Below, piece after piece: positions 1 to 9,141 of a stretch of DNA of 64,000 nucleotides. This DNA is from CAZDGV01 sp964505195 (GTDB lineage: Bacteria > Bacteroidota > Bacteroidia > Chitinophagales > Chitinophagaceae): positions 182,200-246,199 of the forward strand of contig CAZDGV010000001.1 of the NCBI GenBank assembly GCA_964505195.1, given 5' to 3'. A program made the position numbers and the translations under genes. The number at the start of each line of letters is the position of its first letter. Position 1 is the first letter of the stretch. Below the pieces are notes generated by a model. That model saw only the letters and a list, made by a program, of their open reading frames with translations. It did not search any database and was not told the origin of the DNA.

Positions 1-18
1 GCGAAAACGCATAAAAAA

Positions 19-43
19 GGGGCCAGGATAGAAATCCAGCCCC
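19..43. terminator. Possible intrinsic terminator hairpin at the window edge
   Basis: A stem GGGGC/GCCCC (19-23 with 39-43) stacks on an inner GGAT/ATCC (26-29 with 34-37) around an AGAA loop. A run of six A lies just upstream, so on the minus strand the hairpin is followed by T6. The gene it would serve is not in the window or is not identifiable. The rest of 1-248 shows no coding sequence I can support. Confidence 0.4.
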
Positions 44-241
44 GCCTTTAAAATCCAATATCCTATGAAAAACCGTTTCAAAAGTACCGTGCAGAAATAC
101 GCGATACAATAACGGTGGTCAATCATCAAAAATAAATATGCCGGAAATGACTGACCGCAAACGGCAATCGAATTGATACAGGTCAATTATTAAACACCTG
201 CCTGCAAAACAATCCACAATTCTTGATGCTTATAATACTCA

Positions 242-271
242 ATAAAAAAGGCTGCCTGAACCAGGCAGCCT
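242..271 (-). terminator. Intrinsic terminator downstream of gldN
   Basis: A perfect 10-bp stem AGGCTGCCTG/CAGGCAGCCT (249-258 with 262-271) with an AAC loop is followed on the minus strand by a T tract (complement of the A run at 244-249). It sits 26 bases past the gldN stop, which fits the 3' end of the gldKLMN transcript. Confidence 0.85.
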
Positions 272-296
272 ATGAATAAAGTAATAAGAGATAGAA

Positions 297-1406
297 TTAA
301 TACGACCAGAGGTCCTGCTCGTAGTTGAAAATCTTTTCCTTGATATTATCTCCCTCCAGCAAACGCAGGATAGGATCTTTGATGTAACGCAAAGTACGAT
401 CGTAGGGGTTATCGAGGGTTGACTTAGTGATATAGCTGCTGAACATTCTGTTTTCAAAATATTCTTCCCAAGTCATGCGTGCACCGTAGTTTTTCGCATT
501 GTAAATTTCAAATTTGGCGAGCTCCTGACGCAGACTTTGTCCGGAAGTAGGATCATCGGGATAGTACACCCAAAACAGCGGAGCCATATCCAGAAACTGT
601 CCTGTAGAAGTATAAATGGGCTTTATAGGAGCGATGCCTAAGATGCGTACAAACATGCGGGAAGATTCTTTATCAAACACCCACTCTTCTTTTATGCGAT
701 AGCGATAGATGCTATCGGGGTCAAACTCTTTGGTACGCACTTCGTACTTCGAAATATTTCCCTGCAAATCATACACCGGCACTGTATCCACCCCACCTGA
801 AAATGCTTCCATCACTTTTTCGGGCGTGAGCGGAGTGGTGAAGCGATCATCAACGGGATCGAAAGCAGTAATTTTTCTGTCGCGAATAGCATTAATTAAA
901 ATAGAAACAAAGCGCTGGTTTCCGTTGTCTTCATCAGCGGAATAACGAAAAGCCATATTCATTTTCTCACGCGTATCAATTTCACGCCATACACGCTGAC
1001 GATAAACGGCATCATCTTCACGAATATGTTCAAATGCAAGCGGTTTACGCTCTTTATTCAGGTTACGCTCAAACAATGCATCGGGGCGCTGGGAAGGCCG
1101 CACTGAATCGAATGCGGTGCCTCTTGATGGAACAACTACAATGGGAATATTCACCTGCGGCTGGTTAGACGCCTGCTGCTGGTTATTGTTTCCGTAAGCG
1201 CTCTGCTGCGTCTGCTGCTGCGTGTTAGCAGGAGTGTTAGGGGTGCCATAACCAGAGCTTTGGGTACCATAGCCACTGGTTTGCTGCGCGGGCTGTGCCT
1301 GCTGAGCGGGTCGGCGGGTGCTGGTACGGCGCTGTTGCGCATCTGCTGTAACATGCAGCAGCATAGCCGAGCCAAGAAGCATCCAGCTAAGATTTTTTAT
1401 TTTCAT
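297..1406 (-). CDS. gldN: Gliding motility / type IX secretion protein GldN (PorN)
   Basis: GldN/PorN is a periplasmic partner of the GldK/PorK ring of the type IX secretion system, which exports proteins with C-terminal sorting domains and supports gliding. The start is set at 1406: it gives MKIKNLSW followed by a hydrophobic signal peptide ending ADA-Q, with AAAAGGA a few bases upstream. A longer in-frame start at 1445 would bury that signal. The mature protein begins with about 60 residues rich in Q, N, G, Y, T and P, containing SGYGT twice, before the conserved GldN region, whose middle has the EEWVFDKESSRMFVRILGI-like core. It is last in gldK-L-M-N and is followed by a strong terminator. 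The identity rests on family resemblance and on gene order, which is diagnostic. Confidence 0.93.
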   Translation of the reverse strand: MKIKNLSWMLLGSAMLLHVTADAQQRRTSTRRPAQQAQPAQQTSGYGTQSSGYGTPNTPANTQQQTQQSAYGNNNQQQASNQPQVNIPIVVVPSRGTAFDSVRPSQRPDALFERNLNKERKPLAFEHIREDDAVYRQRVWREIDTREKMNMAFRYSADEDNGNQRFVSILINAIRDRKITAFDPVDDRFTTPLTPEKVMEAFSGGVDTVPVYDLQGNISKYEVRTKEFDPDSIYRYRIKEEWVFDKESSRMFVRILGIAPIKPIYTSTGQFLDMAPLFWVYYPDDPTSGQSLRQELAKFEIYNAKNYGARMTWEEYFENRMFSSYITKSTLDNPYDRTLRYIKDPILRLLEGDNIKEKIFNYEQDLWSY

Positions 1407-1469
1407 GGCGATCCTTTTCATGATGTCAAATATTTCATTTCGCAAAAAACCGAAACGGCCTTTTGCGGA

Positions 1470-2990
1470 TCAATACAAGTTAAATACGATGGGTGCAAGC
1501 TTTCTGCCTCCACCGGGGCCCTGTGCTCTGATTTCATCTATCACCACAGTGCTACCGGGGCGACATTTATTGATGATATCCTGCACCGGAGCAAAACTGT
1601 TTCCACCTACATTCGGCATTACGCCGGGTGCCTCCGAAAAACCAGCACCGGTAGCATAAAAAGTGTAACCGGTCACGGTAAAGTTTACACCTTCAAACAC
1701 AAAGTTTTCCAATTCAGCACGCACACCCTGCTGTGCCTTGAATACATTGGCCTGTATACGGCCGCCCTTGCTGGCACCTACCATTGCAACGGGATCAGGA
1801 ACTGTTTTAACTCTAAAACTAAACTCTGAAATTTTTCCGTCGGCGTTCACTTTCACTTTTGCCGTACCCGGAGTAGCGGGATTTGACAAATAACGGCCCG
1901 GACCAATTTTACGCACAGTACCATTATCGATAGAGATGCTCACTTTCTCATCACCTACACTTCCACCGGTAACGGCAAGCTCATTATCTAAGCCGATGTA
2001 CAATACTTTTACCTTTTCAGCTGAAACAAAAGAACCGGTGGGCGTACCTACCGTATATTGAATTTCACGTACTTCTTCGCGATCCTTGCCATCCTGATCT
2101 TTGAACTTGATACGAACAGGTATAGAACCGCCTCCGGCACCCACTTGTGTTTTGAATACCGCCACACCGTTTTCATCAAGCGGAATGCTGCGACCACCTA
2201 TGGAAATTTGAGGCTGGGCATTTTTGCTGAAAGCACCAATACCTGCTCTTACTTCCAGTTCCTGACCAGGAAAGAGATAGGTAGAGTTAGCTCCCACAAT
2301 GGGTGCATAGGTATCAAAACGAACCGCTACTTGACCAACCTGATTGTGACAGAAATTAACGATTCTGTTTTCGGTATTACGCACATCGTTTTGAAACTTA
2401 CTTAAGATAGTAAGCGCTGCGATGGTGGGCGTCATGTTGAAATAAGCAGTGCTCCAGTCTTTGATGTTGTCTGTAGTTTTTGGAATGCTGAGATCAATGG
2501 GAAGGGAGTTCTCAAATTCTTTTGCGATGAGCGGATCAATAGCAACTACCTGCTTACGAAACTGATCCAATGCAGCATAGAGCTTTTTTCCTTCTCCTTC
2601 TGAAATAAGATATTTCGTTGCAATGTCAATATTGTCTTCCTTGAAAGTAGAATCACCGCTGGAAGGATTGTAATCGGCACGCTTTAGGATCTCATTTTTA
2701 ATCTGCTGTATATACTCATACGCACTAGATGCAAGTTGCACCGTTGCCTGAGCTTTCGGCATCCAGATTTCAGCTTTTTCACGGCTTTCGGGCTGTTGCA
2801 TTTTAACTTCAAAAGACTTCATAATCGTGGTGGTGGAAGCATTCACGATTGCGTTGGTCTTTGAAAGACTATTATCAACGGTTTTAAAGGCATTCAGAAT
2901 TTCAGCAGAAACGTTCAGTGCCAACAGTGCGGTAAGCACCAGGTACATCAAGTTGATCATTTTCTGCCGGGGCTCTTTAGGTAAAGCCAT
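1470..2990 (-). CDS. gldM: Gliding motility / type IX secretion motor protein GldM (PorM)
   Basis: GldM/PorM pairs with GldL in the inner membrane and projects through the periplasm to the GldK/GldN ring. Together with GldL it forms the proton-driven motor of type IX secretion. The 506-residue protein has the typical short cytoplasmic start (MALPKEPRQKMINLMYLVL), one transmembrane helix at about residues 12-30, and a long periplasmic part. The C-terminal half contains several beta-rich domains, including a glycine-rich stretch near residue 290. Length matches the family. It lies between gldL and gldN, with gaps of 49 and 63 bases, so co-transcription is likely. Confidence 0.95.
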   Translation of the reverse strand: MALPKEPRQKMINLMYLVLTALLALNVSAEILNAFKTVDNSLSKTNAIVNASTTTIMKSFEVKMQQPESREKAEIWMPKAQATVQLASSAYEYIQQIKNEILKRADYNPSSGDSTFKEDNIDIATKYLISEGEGKKLYAALDQFRKQVVAIDPLIAKEFENSLPIDLSIPKTTDNIKDWSTAYFNMTPTIAALTILSKFQNDVRNTENRIVNFCHNQVGQVAVRFDTYAPIVGANSTYLFPGQELEVRAGIGAFSKNAQPQISIGGRSIPLDENGVAVFKTQVGAGGGSIPVRIKFKDQDGKDREEVREIQYTVGTPTGSFVSAEKVKVLYIGLDNELAVTGGSVGDEKVSISIDNGTVRKIGPGRYLSNPATPGTAKVKVNADGKISEFSFRVKTVPDPVAMVGASKGGRIQANVFKAQQGVRAELENFVFEGVNFTVTGYTFYATGAGFSEAPGVMPNVGGNSFAPVQDIINKCRPGSTVVIDEIRAQGPGGGRKLAPIVFNLY

Positions 2991-3039
2991 GAGTTCTTTT
3001 TTTGGATTTTATAATTCAAATGCGTCAAACAACATGCTA

Positions 3040-3786
3040 TCAGGCTCTGCCCTGCATGGCGTTAATCATGTTGCCGTAAATGCTGTTGAGTGTTCCCAAA
3101 TTTTTAGCAAGCGCTGTGATTTGCTCATGTGCTTTTTTCGCATCATCGACACTTCCCTGCATGGCTTCGGATGCCTGCACCATGCTACCATAAAACTTGT
3201 TCATGGCTTTGAGATGGTTGTTGGTATCCTGAAGTTCTAATTCATAAATCGTGTTCAATGCGCCCATGTTCTTGGTCATCATTTGTACCTGCTCATGAAA
3301 CTGACGCGTGCTTTCGGCTGCACTGTTAAAGGAGCTTACCGATGCAGTAGCTTGCTGATAGGCTTCTTTCATCTGACCTAATACGCCTGCAGCTTCGCGT
3401 GACTTGCTACCCAGTTCGCCAGTTGCGGCCAATACATCACTAGCATCTTTCATGCCATCAATGGTGGTATTAAGTTTGGTGAAACCTTCGCTGAGTTTTT
3501 TCAAACTGGCGGGAGTAATATCTGCATCTTGCATCATTTTATCCATAGAAGCGAGCGCAGAGCCGCCAGCAGCCGGCGCAGGCGCATGATCGGAAAGACC
3601 ATAACCCTGTGTTGAAAGATAAGCATATACTAAAAAGATGAATGCTTCGGTAAGCAAACCGATGGTAAGCATAAGATCGGCAAAACCAAGGTGCAGAATT
3701 TTTGCCCATGCGCCGAAGATTACAACTGCGGCACCTACTGATACAATAACGTTCGTAACTTTTTCGGTGGTTTTAGAAACTGCCAT
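3040..3786 (-). CDS. gldL: Gliding motility / type IX secretion motor protein GldL (PorL)
   Basis: GldL/PorL is the inner-membrane stator-like component that couples ion flow to GldM. Two transmembrane helices are visible at about residues 10-30 (VTNVIVSVGAAVVIFGAWAK) and 37-58. An acidic residue in the second helix (LLTEAFIFLVYAYL) corresponds to the conserved glutamate implicated in proton coupling. The remaining roughly 180 residues are polar, rich in A, S, M and Q, and probably coiled coil in the cytoplasm. The residue roles are family knowledge; the helices and the glutamate are seen directly. Confidence 0.94.
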   Translation of the reverse strand: MAVSKTTEKVTNVIVSVGAAVVIFGAWAKILHLGFADLMLTIGLLTEAFIFLVYAYLSTQGYGLSDHAPAPAAGGSALASMDKMMQDADITPASLKKLSEGFTKLNTTIDGMKDASDVLAATGELGSKSREAAGVLGQMKEAYQQATASVSSFNSAAESTRQFHEQVQMMTKNMGALNTIYELELQDTNNHLKAMNKFYGSMVQASEAMQGSVDDAKKAHEQITALAKNLGTLNSIYGNMINAMQGRA

Positions 3787-3862
3787 AAGGACTGTTTAAA
3801 GATGGGTGAAGTGAGTAGTTGATTTTATAAAAGCTTTATTCTGAAATTGATTATCGGAATTC

Positions 3863-5131
3863 TTAACGGCGCTGCATTGCGGGTGGTAAATCGATCACAC
3901 AACGGAAACCAATATAAGCCTTAGCTGTATCCTGATACTCATAATTTCTTGTTCCGTTTTGTAGATAATAACCTACATCTTTCCAGCTACCGCCGCGAAC
4001 CACTTTACGCTTCATGCGGGGAGGATCATTGTCTTGCGCGTTGTAACGGATATCCGGATTCAGATCGTGTGCAAAGTTGTAGCCGCCTTCGTAATAGAGC
4101 GAGCTGGTCCACTCGGCCACATTGCCCGCCATATTGTACAAACCAAAATCGTTGGGCCAGTATGCATCGGCACGTACGGTATATAAACCGCCGTCTTCGG
4201 GATAGTTACCACGGCCGGGTTTGAAATTAGCCAGCAAGCAGCCCTTTCTGTTGCGCAAATAATAGTTACCCCAGGGGAACATTGACTGTGATCTTCCACC
4301 TCTGGCAGCGTATTCCCACTCGGCTTCGGTAGGCAAGCGGAAAGAAGATTCGGTTTGTTTCTTTTTTGATTCCAGTGCGCTGTTGAGATAGCGGCTGCGC
4401 CAGTTACAAAAAGCATTCGCCTGCTTCCAGTTTACACCCACCACAGGGTAGTTGGCATATGCAGGATGAGAGAAATAACGAATGGTTTGAGGATCGTTGT
4501 AGCTGTAAGTAAAATCGCGGGTCCAAACCAAGGTGTCCGGATAAATCTGGATTGTATCCTTGATTATGAAATCTGAGCGTGATTGACCGGGCTTGCGATA
4601 GGCGGCTGCTTTGAAATCAAAATATTCTTCGAGGTAAATGATTTTCTCAGGGTCAATTTCTACTCTTCCGAAAAGACTTTCAGCGGGATCGATCATCAAA
4701 CTGCTCAGCTTTTCCTTGATGTCTTTGTCTTTCCACATGAGTGCCATCTTCTTCATGTCAAGCTTTCCCGTCTTCTCGTCTTTTAAACCCAACACCGTTG
4801 CTGCAATAGAATCGCGCACCCAGAATACAAACTGCTTGTATTCGCTGTTGGTAATTTCGGTGGCATCCATCCAGAAGCCGTTGATGGAAATCTGACGGTT
4901 GCGTGCGGTATAGGCATAGTTGATGTCTTCATCGCTGGGGCCCATATAAAAAGTACCCTGGGGCACATGCACCATTCCAAAGGGCTTTACGAGGCCGGCA
5001 GGCGCACCGTAATTGGCACCGCGGAGCTGACCATCGCCCATGGGCGATTTGGAAGATTTTGACTTGCCGCAACCTGTAATCAGCATGGCAAAAGCCAGGA
5101 TTCCAAGTAAACTGAATATCTGGTTCTTCAT
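3863..5131 (-). CDS. gldK: Gliding motility / type IX secretion lipoprotein GldK (PorK), FGE-sulfatase fold
   Basis: GldK/PorK is an outer-membrane lipoprotein forming, with GldN, the periplasmic ring of the type IX secretion system. The chosen start gives MKNQIFSLL, a hydrophobic segment and a lipobox ending ITGC, so the Cys is probably lipidated. A start three codons upstream at 5140 is equally possible; the longer frame to 5233 places 34 residues before the signal and is unlikely. The body is a formylglycine-generating-enzyme/sulfatase-modifying fold: HVPQGTFYMG, DATEITNSEYKQF, LPTEAEWEYAARGG, AGNVAEWT, RGGSW and GFRCV occur in order. It begins the gldKLMN group and follows yyaL at a distance of about 120 bases containing a possible promoter. 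Confidence 0.93.
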   Translation of the reverse strand: MKNQIFSLLGILAFAMLITGCGKSKSSKSPMGDGQLRGANYGAPAGLVKPFGMVHVPQGTFYMGPSDEDINYAYTARNRQISINGFWMDATEITNSEYKQFVFWVRDSIAATVLGLKDEKTGKLDMKKMALMWKDKDIKEKLSSLMIDPAESLFGRVEIDPEKIIYLEEYFDFKAAAYRKPGQSRSDFIIKDTIQIYPDTLVWTRDFTYSYNDPQTIRYFSHPAYANYPVVGVNWKQANAFCNWRSRYLNSALESKKKQTESSFRLPTEAEWEYAARGGRSQSMFPWGNYYLRNRKGCLLANFKPGRGNYPEDGGLYTVRADAYWPNDFGLYNMAGNVAEWTSSLYYEGGYNFAHDLNPDIRYNAQDNDPPRMKRKVVRGGSWKDVGYYLQNGTRNYEYQDTAKAYIGFRCVIDLPPAMQRR

Positions 5132-5161
5132 CGAAGGCATTTTTTCTTTCACTGTAATGGA

Positions 5162-5169
5162 CAAATGTA
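5162..5169 (-). promoter_or_regulatory. Candidate Bacteroidota -7 box upstream of gldK
   Basis: On the minus strand this reads TACATTTG, an exact match to the -7 consensus TAnnTTTG, 30 bases before the gldK start. No clear -33 TTTG is visible at the usual distance, so the call is tentative. Confidence 0.4.
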
Positions 5170-5252
5170 GCAAATTCATAGGTTTTATTGCTTCATTATT
5201 GGGCGGAAACAGGGTTAATTTTCGCATTTTCAACGCTTTGGGCGCACATTCT

Positions 5253-7343
5253 TTAACGCAGACCGGTTTCTTTTATTGCAATAAGTCCGTTTTTATCTAA
5301 CAAACCCATCAATGCTGCCTCAGTTGCCACCGGCGGCAAACAAGACTGATTACGGCATAAATAGTAAAAAACACCCTGTTCCGGACTTTGTTTATCTGCT
5401 ATGAAAATCAACCCCTTATCTCCCCTACCCGCCGAGGCAAACACCTTGTTGGGCACATAGCGGCGGATAAAACCATCCCGCGCCTGCTCAAAATCCATCC
5501 CCAAAATGCTGATTTCGTTGAGCCCGGCTACCAGATTCATCCATTCAGACGCCCAAACCCCGAAAGAGCCGGGGTGACGCATCACTCCCTGTTGCAGGGC
5601 TGCCAGCATATCGATGCCTTCTTGCAGCATCGTCGCATCGGTGTAAAGTGTCCCCAGATAAAGTTTCGCTGCGCAAACCATGGCATTACCGGAGGGTACT
5701 GCCCCATCATATACTTCTTTTTTGCGCACCAGTACATCCTGCTGCTCACTCGGACTATAAAAATGAAATGGTGATTGCTGATCGCTGAACTGGGTATTCA
5801 AGTTGCCGAAAATCTTTTTTGCTTCCTCCAAATAAGTAGCATCGGAAGTAATTTCCTGTAAGCGAATAAGCGCAAGCGCCAGTGCAGACAAATCATCGAG
5901 AAAAGCAGGGAATTTTGCGTTGCCGGCTTTGTAAACATGAAAAAAACCGCCTTCCTGTTTTGCAAAGGAACGCAGCAGAAAATCCATATTGGAAACCGCC
6001 TTCGCGCGATATGCTTGATTTCCTGTAGCGGCAAATGCTGCGCTGTATGCCATGTTCATCAGCGCATTCCATCCTAAAATGATTTTATCATCAAGCAGGG
6101 GCCGGATACGCTGATCACGCAATGCTTTCAGGCGTTGCAAACCATTTTGCATCTTTACTAAAAACGAGGGTAGATCAAGCTTTTTTGCTACGCAAAATTC
6201 TTCCGGTGGAATTTTCACCCAGGGAATATTTACATGCTCCCAATTCCCTTCCGACGTTATATCGTAGTATGCACAAAACAGTGGCGCATCTTCTTTGAGT
6301 GCTTCGCATACTTCGTCATAGGTCCATACATAATACTTTCCCTCCACACCTTCGCTATCTGCATCGAGTGCAGCATAAAAACCACCTTCCGGCGAAGTCA
6401 TTTCTCTTTCGATAAAAGACAGCGTTTCATGTATCACTCGCTCATAATGCGGAAGACCAGTCAGCTGGAATGCTTCAGAAAGCACCACCACGAGCAATGC
6501 ATTATCATAGAGCATTTTCTCAAAATGCGGCACCAGCCATTCTGCATCGGTACTATAGCGCGCAAAGCCACCACCAACATGATCGTAAATACCGCCGTAT
6601 AACATTTTATCGAGCGAGCGACAAGCATGCTGCAAAGCATCTTGGTTGCCTGTGAAATGTGCGTAGCGCAACAAAAATTTGATCGTAAACGTTTGTGGAA
6701 ACTTCGGTGCATTGCCAAAACCTCCCCAGCTGAGATCAGCTGTTTTCATGATGTTTTCAAACATCGTATGAATGGATGCCGGATCGTACAACTGCGCATC
6801 GCTGTTTTCACTTTGTGAAAATCCTGCACCAAAAGCGTTGGCATTTTCAAGATGTTTTGTAAGCTCCGTTGCTTGTGATTCTATATCGTTCCTTCGCTCC
6901 TTGTAGGCAGCCGCAATACCATGCAATACTTCTTTCCATGAAGCACGGTTATATGCCCGCACAGGCGGAAAATAGGTGCCCCCGTAAAAAGGCTTGAGAT
7001 CAGATGTAAGAAATACATTTAATGGCCAACCTCCGCTGCCCGTCATAGCAGTTACCGCATCCATGTAAATATGATCGAGGTCGGGACGCTCCTCCCGATC
7101 AATTTTTATATTAATAAAATGCTGATTCATGATCTCGGCCGTAGCAGCATCTTCAAAACTCTCCCGCTCCATTACATGACACCAGTGACAGGAAGAGTAG
7201 CCAATGCTTACCAGTATGGGCTTGTCTTGCTGCTTCGCTTTCTGCAATGCTTCCTCTCCCCAGGGATACCATTCAACCGGATTATGGGCATGCTGCAGTA
7301 AATACGGACTTGTTTCAGCAATAAGTTTATTCGGTGCTGCCAT
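5253..7343 (-). CDS. YyaL-family thioredoxin-fold protein (DUF255, SSP411-like)
   Basis: This 696-residue protein belongs to the widespread YyaL/spermatogenesis-associated protein 20 family. An N-terminal DUF255 thioredoxin-like domain is followed by an alpha/alpha toroid resembling six-hairpin glycosidases and AGE epimerases. The N-terminus NKLIAETSPYLLQHAHNPVEW is the family signature and the redox-like motif C52-H-W-C55 is intact (SSCHWCHVMERESF), as is GGWPLNVFLTPD-like GGWPLNVFLTSD. The toroid shows PKFPQ, GGGFARYSTD and PHFEKMLYDNA. The biochemical role of the family is not firmly established. The length is normal and there is no signal peptide, so it is probably cytoplasmic. It lies between hemD and gldK in the same direction. 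Confidence 0.9.
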   Translation of the reverse strand: MAAPNKLIAETSPYLLQHAHNPVEWYPWGEEALQKAKQQDKPILVSIGYSSCHWCHVMERESFEDAATAEIMNQHFINIKIDREERPDLDHIYMDAVTAMTGSGGWPLNVFLTSDLKPFYGGTYFPPVRAYNRASWKEVLHGIAAAYKERRNDIESQATELTKHLENANAFGAGFSQSENSDAQLYDPASIHTMFENIMKTADLSWGGFGNAPKFPQTFTIKFLLRYAHFTGNQDALQHACRSLDKMLYGGIYDHVGGGFARYSTDAEWLVPHFEKMLYDNALLVVVLSEAFQLTGLPHYERVIHETLSFIEREMTSPEGGFYAALDADSEGVEGKYYVWTYDEVCEALKEDAPLFCAYYDITSEGNWEHVNIPWVKIPPEEFCVAKKLDLPSFLVKMQNGLQRLKALRDQRIRPLLDDKIILGWNALMNMAYSAAFAATGNQAYRAKAVSNMDFLLRSFAKQEGGFFHVYKAGNAKFPAFLDDLSALALALIRLQEITSDATYLEEAKKIFGNLNTQFSDQQSPFHFYSPSEQQDVLVRKKEVYDGAVPSGNAMVCAAKLYLGTLYTDATMLQEGIDMLAALQQGVMRHPGSFGVWASEWMNLVAGLNEISILGMDFEQARDGFIRRYVPNKVFASAGRGDKGLIFIADKQSPEQGVFYYLCRNQSCLPPVATEAALMGLLDKNGLIAIKETGLR

Positions 7344-7400
7344 CGCTGTGGTTTCTAATCATTACAAATGAAGGCAGGAAGGGTTGGAGAAAGCAGCAGA

Positions 7401-8180
7401 TTATTTGCCTGAAGACAAAAACTTATCAAGCGCTGCTACCATACTGGGCGACTGCGGTTCGGGCGCTTTGATTTCAAGCTGCAAACCTGCTTCTTCTGCT
7501 GCTTTGAAGGTATTTGCGCCAAAAGCTCCAATGATGGTTCCGTTTTGTTTGTAGCCGGGGAAATTTTCGAGTAAACTTTTCACGCCGCTGGGAGTAAAAA
7601 AGCAAATGACATCAAATTTTTGCTTCATCAGCTCTTTCACATCGTTACAAACGGTTTTGTATAAGATGGGCGTTGCCAGTTCGCACTGATGATTGCGCAG
7701 CCAGGAGATAATTTCATTGTCGAGGTTCTCCGAGCAGGGATACAAAAAACGCTCATTGTCTTTGTGCTTGTTGATTACATCAAACAAACTTTTGTTGGTG
7801 CCGTCTGCACCGTAAAACACTTTACGCTTTCTGTAGAGAATAAACTTCTGCAGGTACAACGCAACTGCCTCGGTAATGCAGAAGTATTTGGTATCCTGCG
7901 ATATGTTCACTTTGGTTTCTTCGCAAATGCGAAAGAAATGATCAATGGCATTGCGGCTGGTGAAAATTACGGCTGTATAGGAAGCAATGTCGATTTTTTG
8001 CTTTCGAAATTCTTTGGCAGATACACCTTCAATGCGGATAAAGGGATGAAAAGAGAGCTGCACAAGGTATTTCCTTTCCAGCTCATAGTAAGGTGATTTG
8101 TCGGTCTCGGGCTTAGGTTGGGTGATCAGAATCTTCTGAATGCTCCTGTTTTTTTTGGATTTATTCCCGTTTAATTCCAT
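7401..8180 (-). CDS. hemD: Uroporphyrinogen-III synthase
   Basis: HemD cyclises hydroxymethylbilane to uroporphyrinogen III, the branch point to haem and cobalamin. The protein is divergent, as is usual for the family. It has the expected two-lobed pattern: a first lobe with KILITQPKPE and a TAVIFTSRNAIDHF segment, and a second lobe with an IICFFTPSGVKSL-like segment (FDVICFFTPSGVKSLLENFP) followed by IGAFGANTFKAAEEAGL. These are the substrate-cleft loops seen across HemD sequences. The start at 8180 (MELNGNKSKK) is preferred over an upstream in-frame start at 8204. It lies directly downstream of the DUF4271 gene. Confidence 0.85.
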   Translation of the reverse strand: MELNGNKSKKNRSIQKILITQPKPETDKSPYYELERKYLVQLSFHPFIRIEGVSAKEFRKQKIDIASYTAVIFTSRNAIDHFFRICEETKVNISQDTKYFCITEAVALYLQKFILYRKRKVFYGADGTNKSLFDVINKHKDNERFLYPCSENLDNEIISWLRNHQCELATPILYKTVCNDVKELMKQKFDVICFFTPSGVKSLLENFPGYKQNGTIIGAFGANTFKAAEEAGLQLEIKAPEPQSPSMVAALDKFLSSGK

Positions 8181-8218
8181 GCAGTAGCGGAAAATTTTGA
8201 GCAAAGTTAAGGCTATTC

Positions 8219-9106
8219 CTAAAAATAGAGTGTAAATACCCTGTAAATGACCAAAAGTGGGGCTACCTCAAAGCCAAGCAGATAGAGCAAGAAATGAAAA
8301 CGGCTTAGATTGATTTCCCGTTTCACCGTACCAAAAGCACGCAGGAAGCGATACAAAAACAAAGCTGCCACAAAACAAAGCGCAACCGTTACCATTACGT
8401 CTGCTATAGGTCGGGGCGAAAAGGCAATCATCATCAAAAAGGGAATCAGCAGCACCCCCACCAGTTTATTGATCATAAAAACGATGAACACATAGGTTTC
8501 GGCGATTTTGCGTATTCCGAAAATCCATCCGCTAAAATGAAGAATCATAAACTTGCAAGCATACAGTGCCGCAGTAAACAATATGCTTCCTGCCAACAAT
8601 TGGTAAGGATGCGCAACTGCGGGGTGATTGGCATAACGCAATAACAAAAAAAGAAAGCTGCCGCCGCTGATGAAAAAAAACAGGTTGAACAGCAGAGAGG
8701 GTAAGCCCGACTGCACTAGCTGTTCTCTGATTTGGTTTACCCGCAGTGAAGTGCGAAAAAAAACGCGGAACAGATCGCTGAAATACTTGCGCTGTGATGC
8801 AAGAATGAGTGCAAAAATCATCAGCAGCGAAAGCAAATAATAAAACAGCCAGTCTTCCTTCTTTTCAATTTTGGGCAGCATGGGCAACACCTGCCGATCG
8901 GCATCATGCGTAAACATCAGATGAGATTGGCGAAGCAGATACCGAATGCTTGCATCTTTTGAAACACCCTTTGCATTTACTTTGGGCGTGATGTCGGAAG
9001 CTGCCTTTATGGCCACTGAATCCTGCGATGAAGCAACCAGTGTATCCTGTGCCGCGAGTGGCATCAGAAAAACCAACCCTAATAAAAACAATAGAAAATG
9101 CTTCAT
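8219..9106 (-). CDS. DUF4271 multi-pass membrane protein
   Basis: This is a protein of unknown function found next to hemD in Bacteroidota. A cleavable signal is likely (MKHFLLFLLGLVFLMPLAAQ). After a polar stretch of about 70 residues there are six or so hydrophobic helices from about residue 90 to the C-terminus, beginning WLFYYLLSLLMIFALILA. No catalytic motif is recognised. The start at 9106 is chosen because it places the signal peptide at the N-terminus; the frame opens four codons earlier. The neighbourhood gives no firm functional clue beyond co-orientation with hemD. Confidence 0.8.
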   Translation of the reverse strand: MKHFLLFLLGLVFLMPLAAQDTLVASSQDSVAIKAASDITPKVNAKGVSKDASIRYLLRQSHLMFTHDADRQVLPMLPKIEKKEDWLFYYLLSLLMIFALILASQRKYFSDLFRVFFRTSLRVNQIREQLVQSGLPSLLFNLFFFISGGSFLFLLLRYANHPAVAHPYQLLAGSILFTAALYACKFMILHFSGWIFGIRKIAETYVFIVFMINKLVGVLLIPFLMMIAFSPRPIADVMVTVALCFVAALFLYRFLRAFGTVKREINLSRFHFLLYLLGFEVAPLLVIYRVFTLYF

Positions 9107-9141
9107 GCGTTGCAGCAAAAATATTCAAACCCCTGCGCCTA

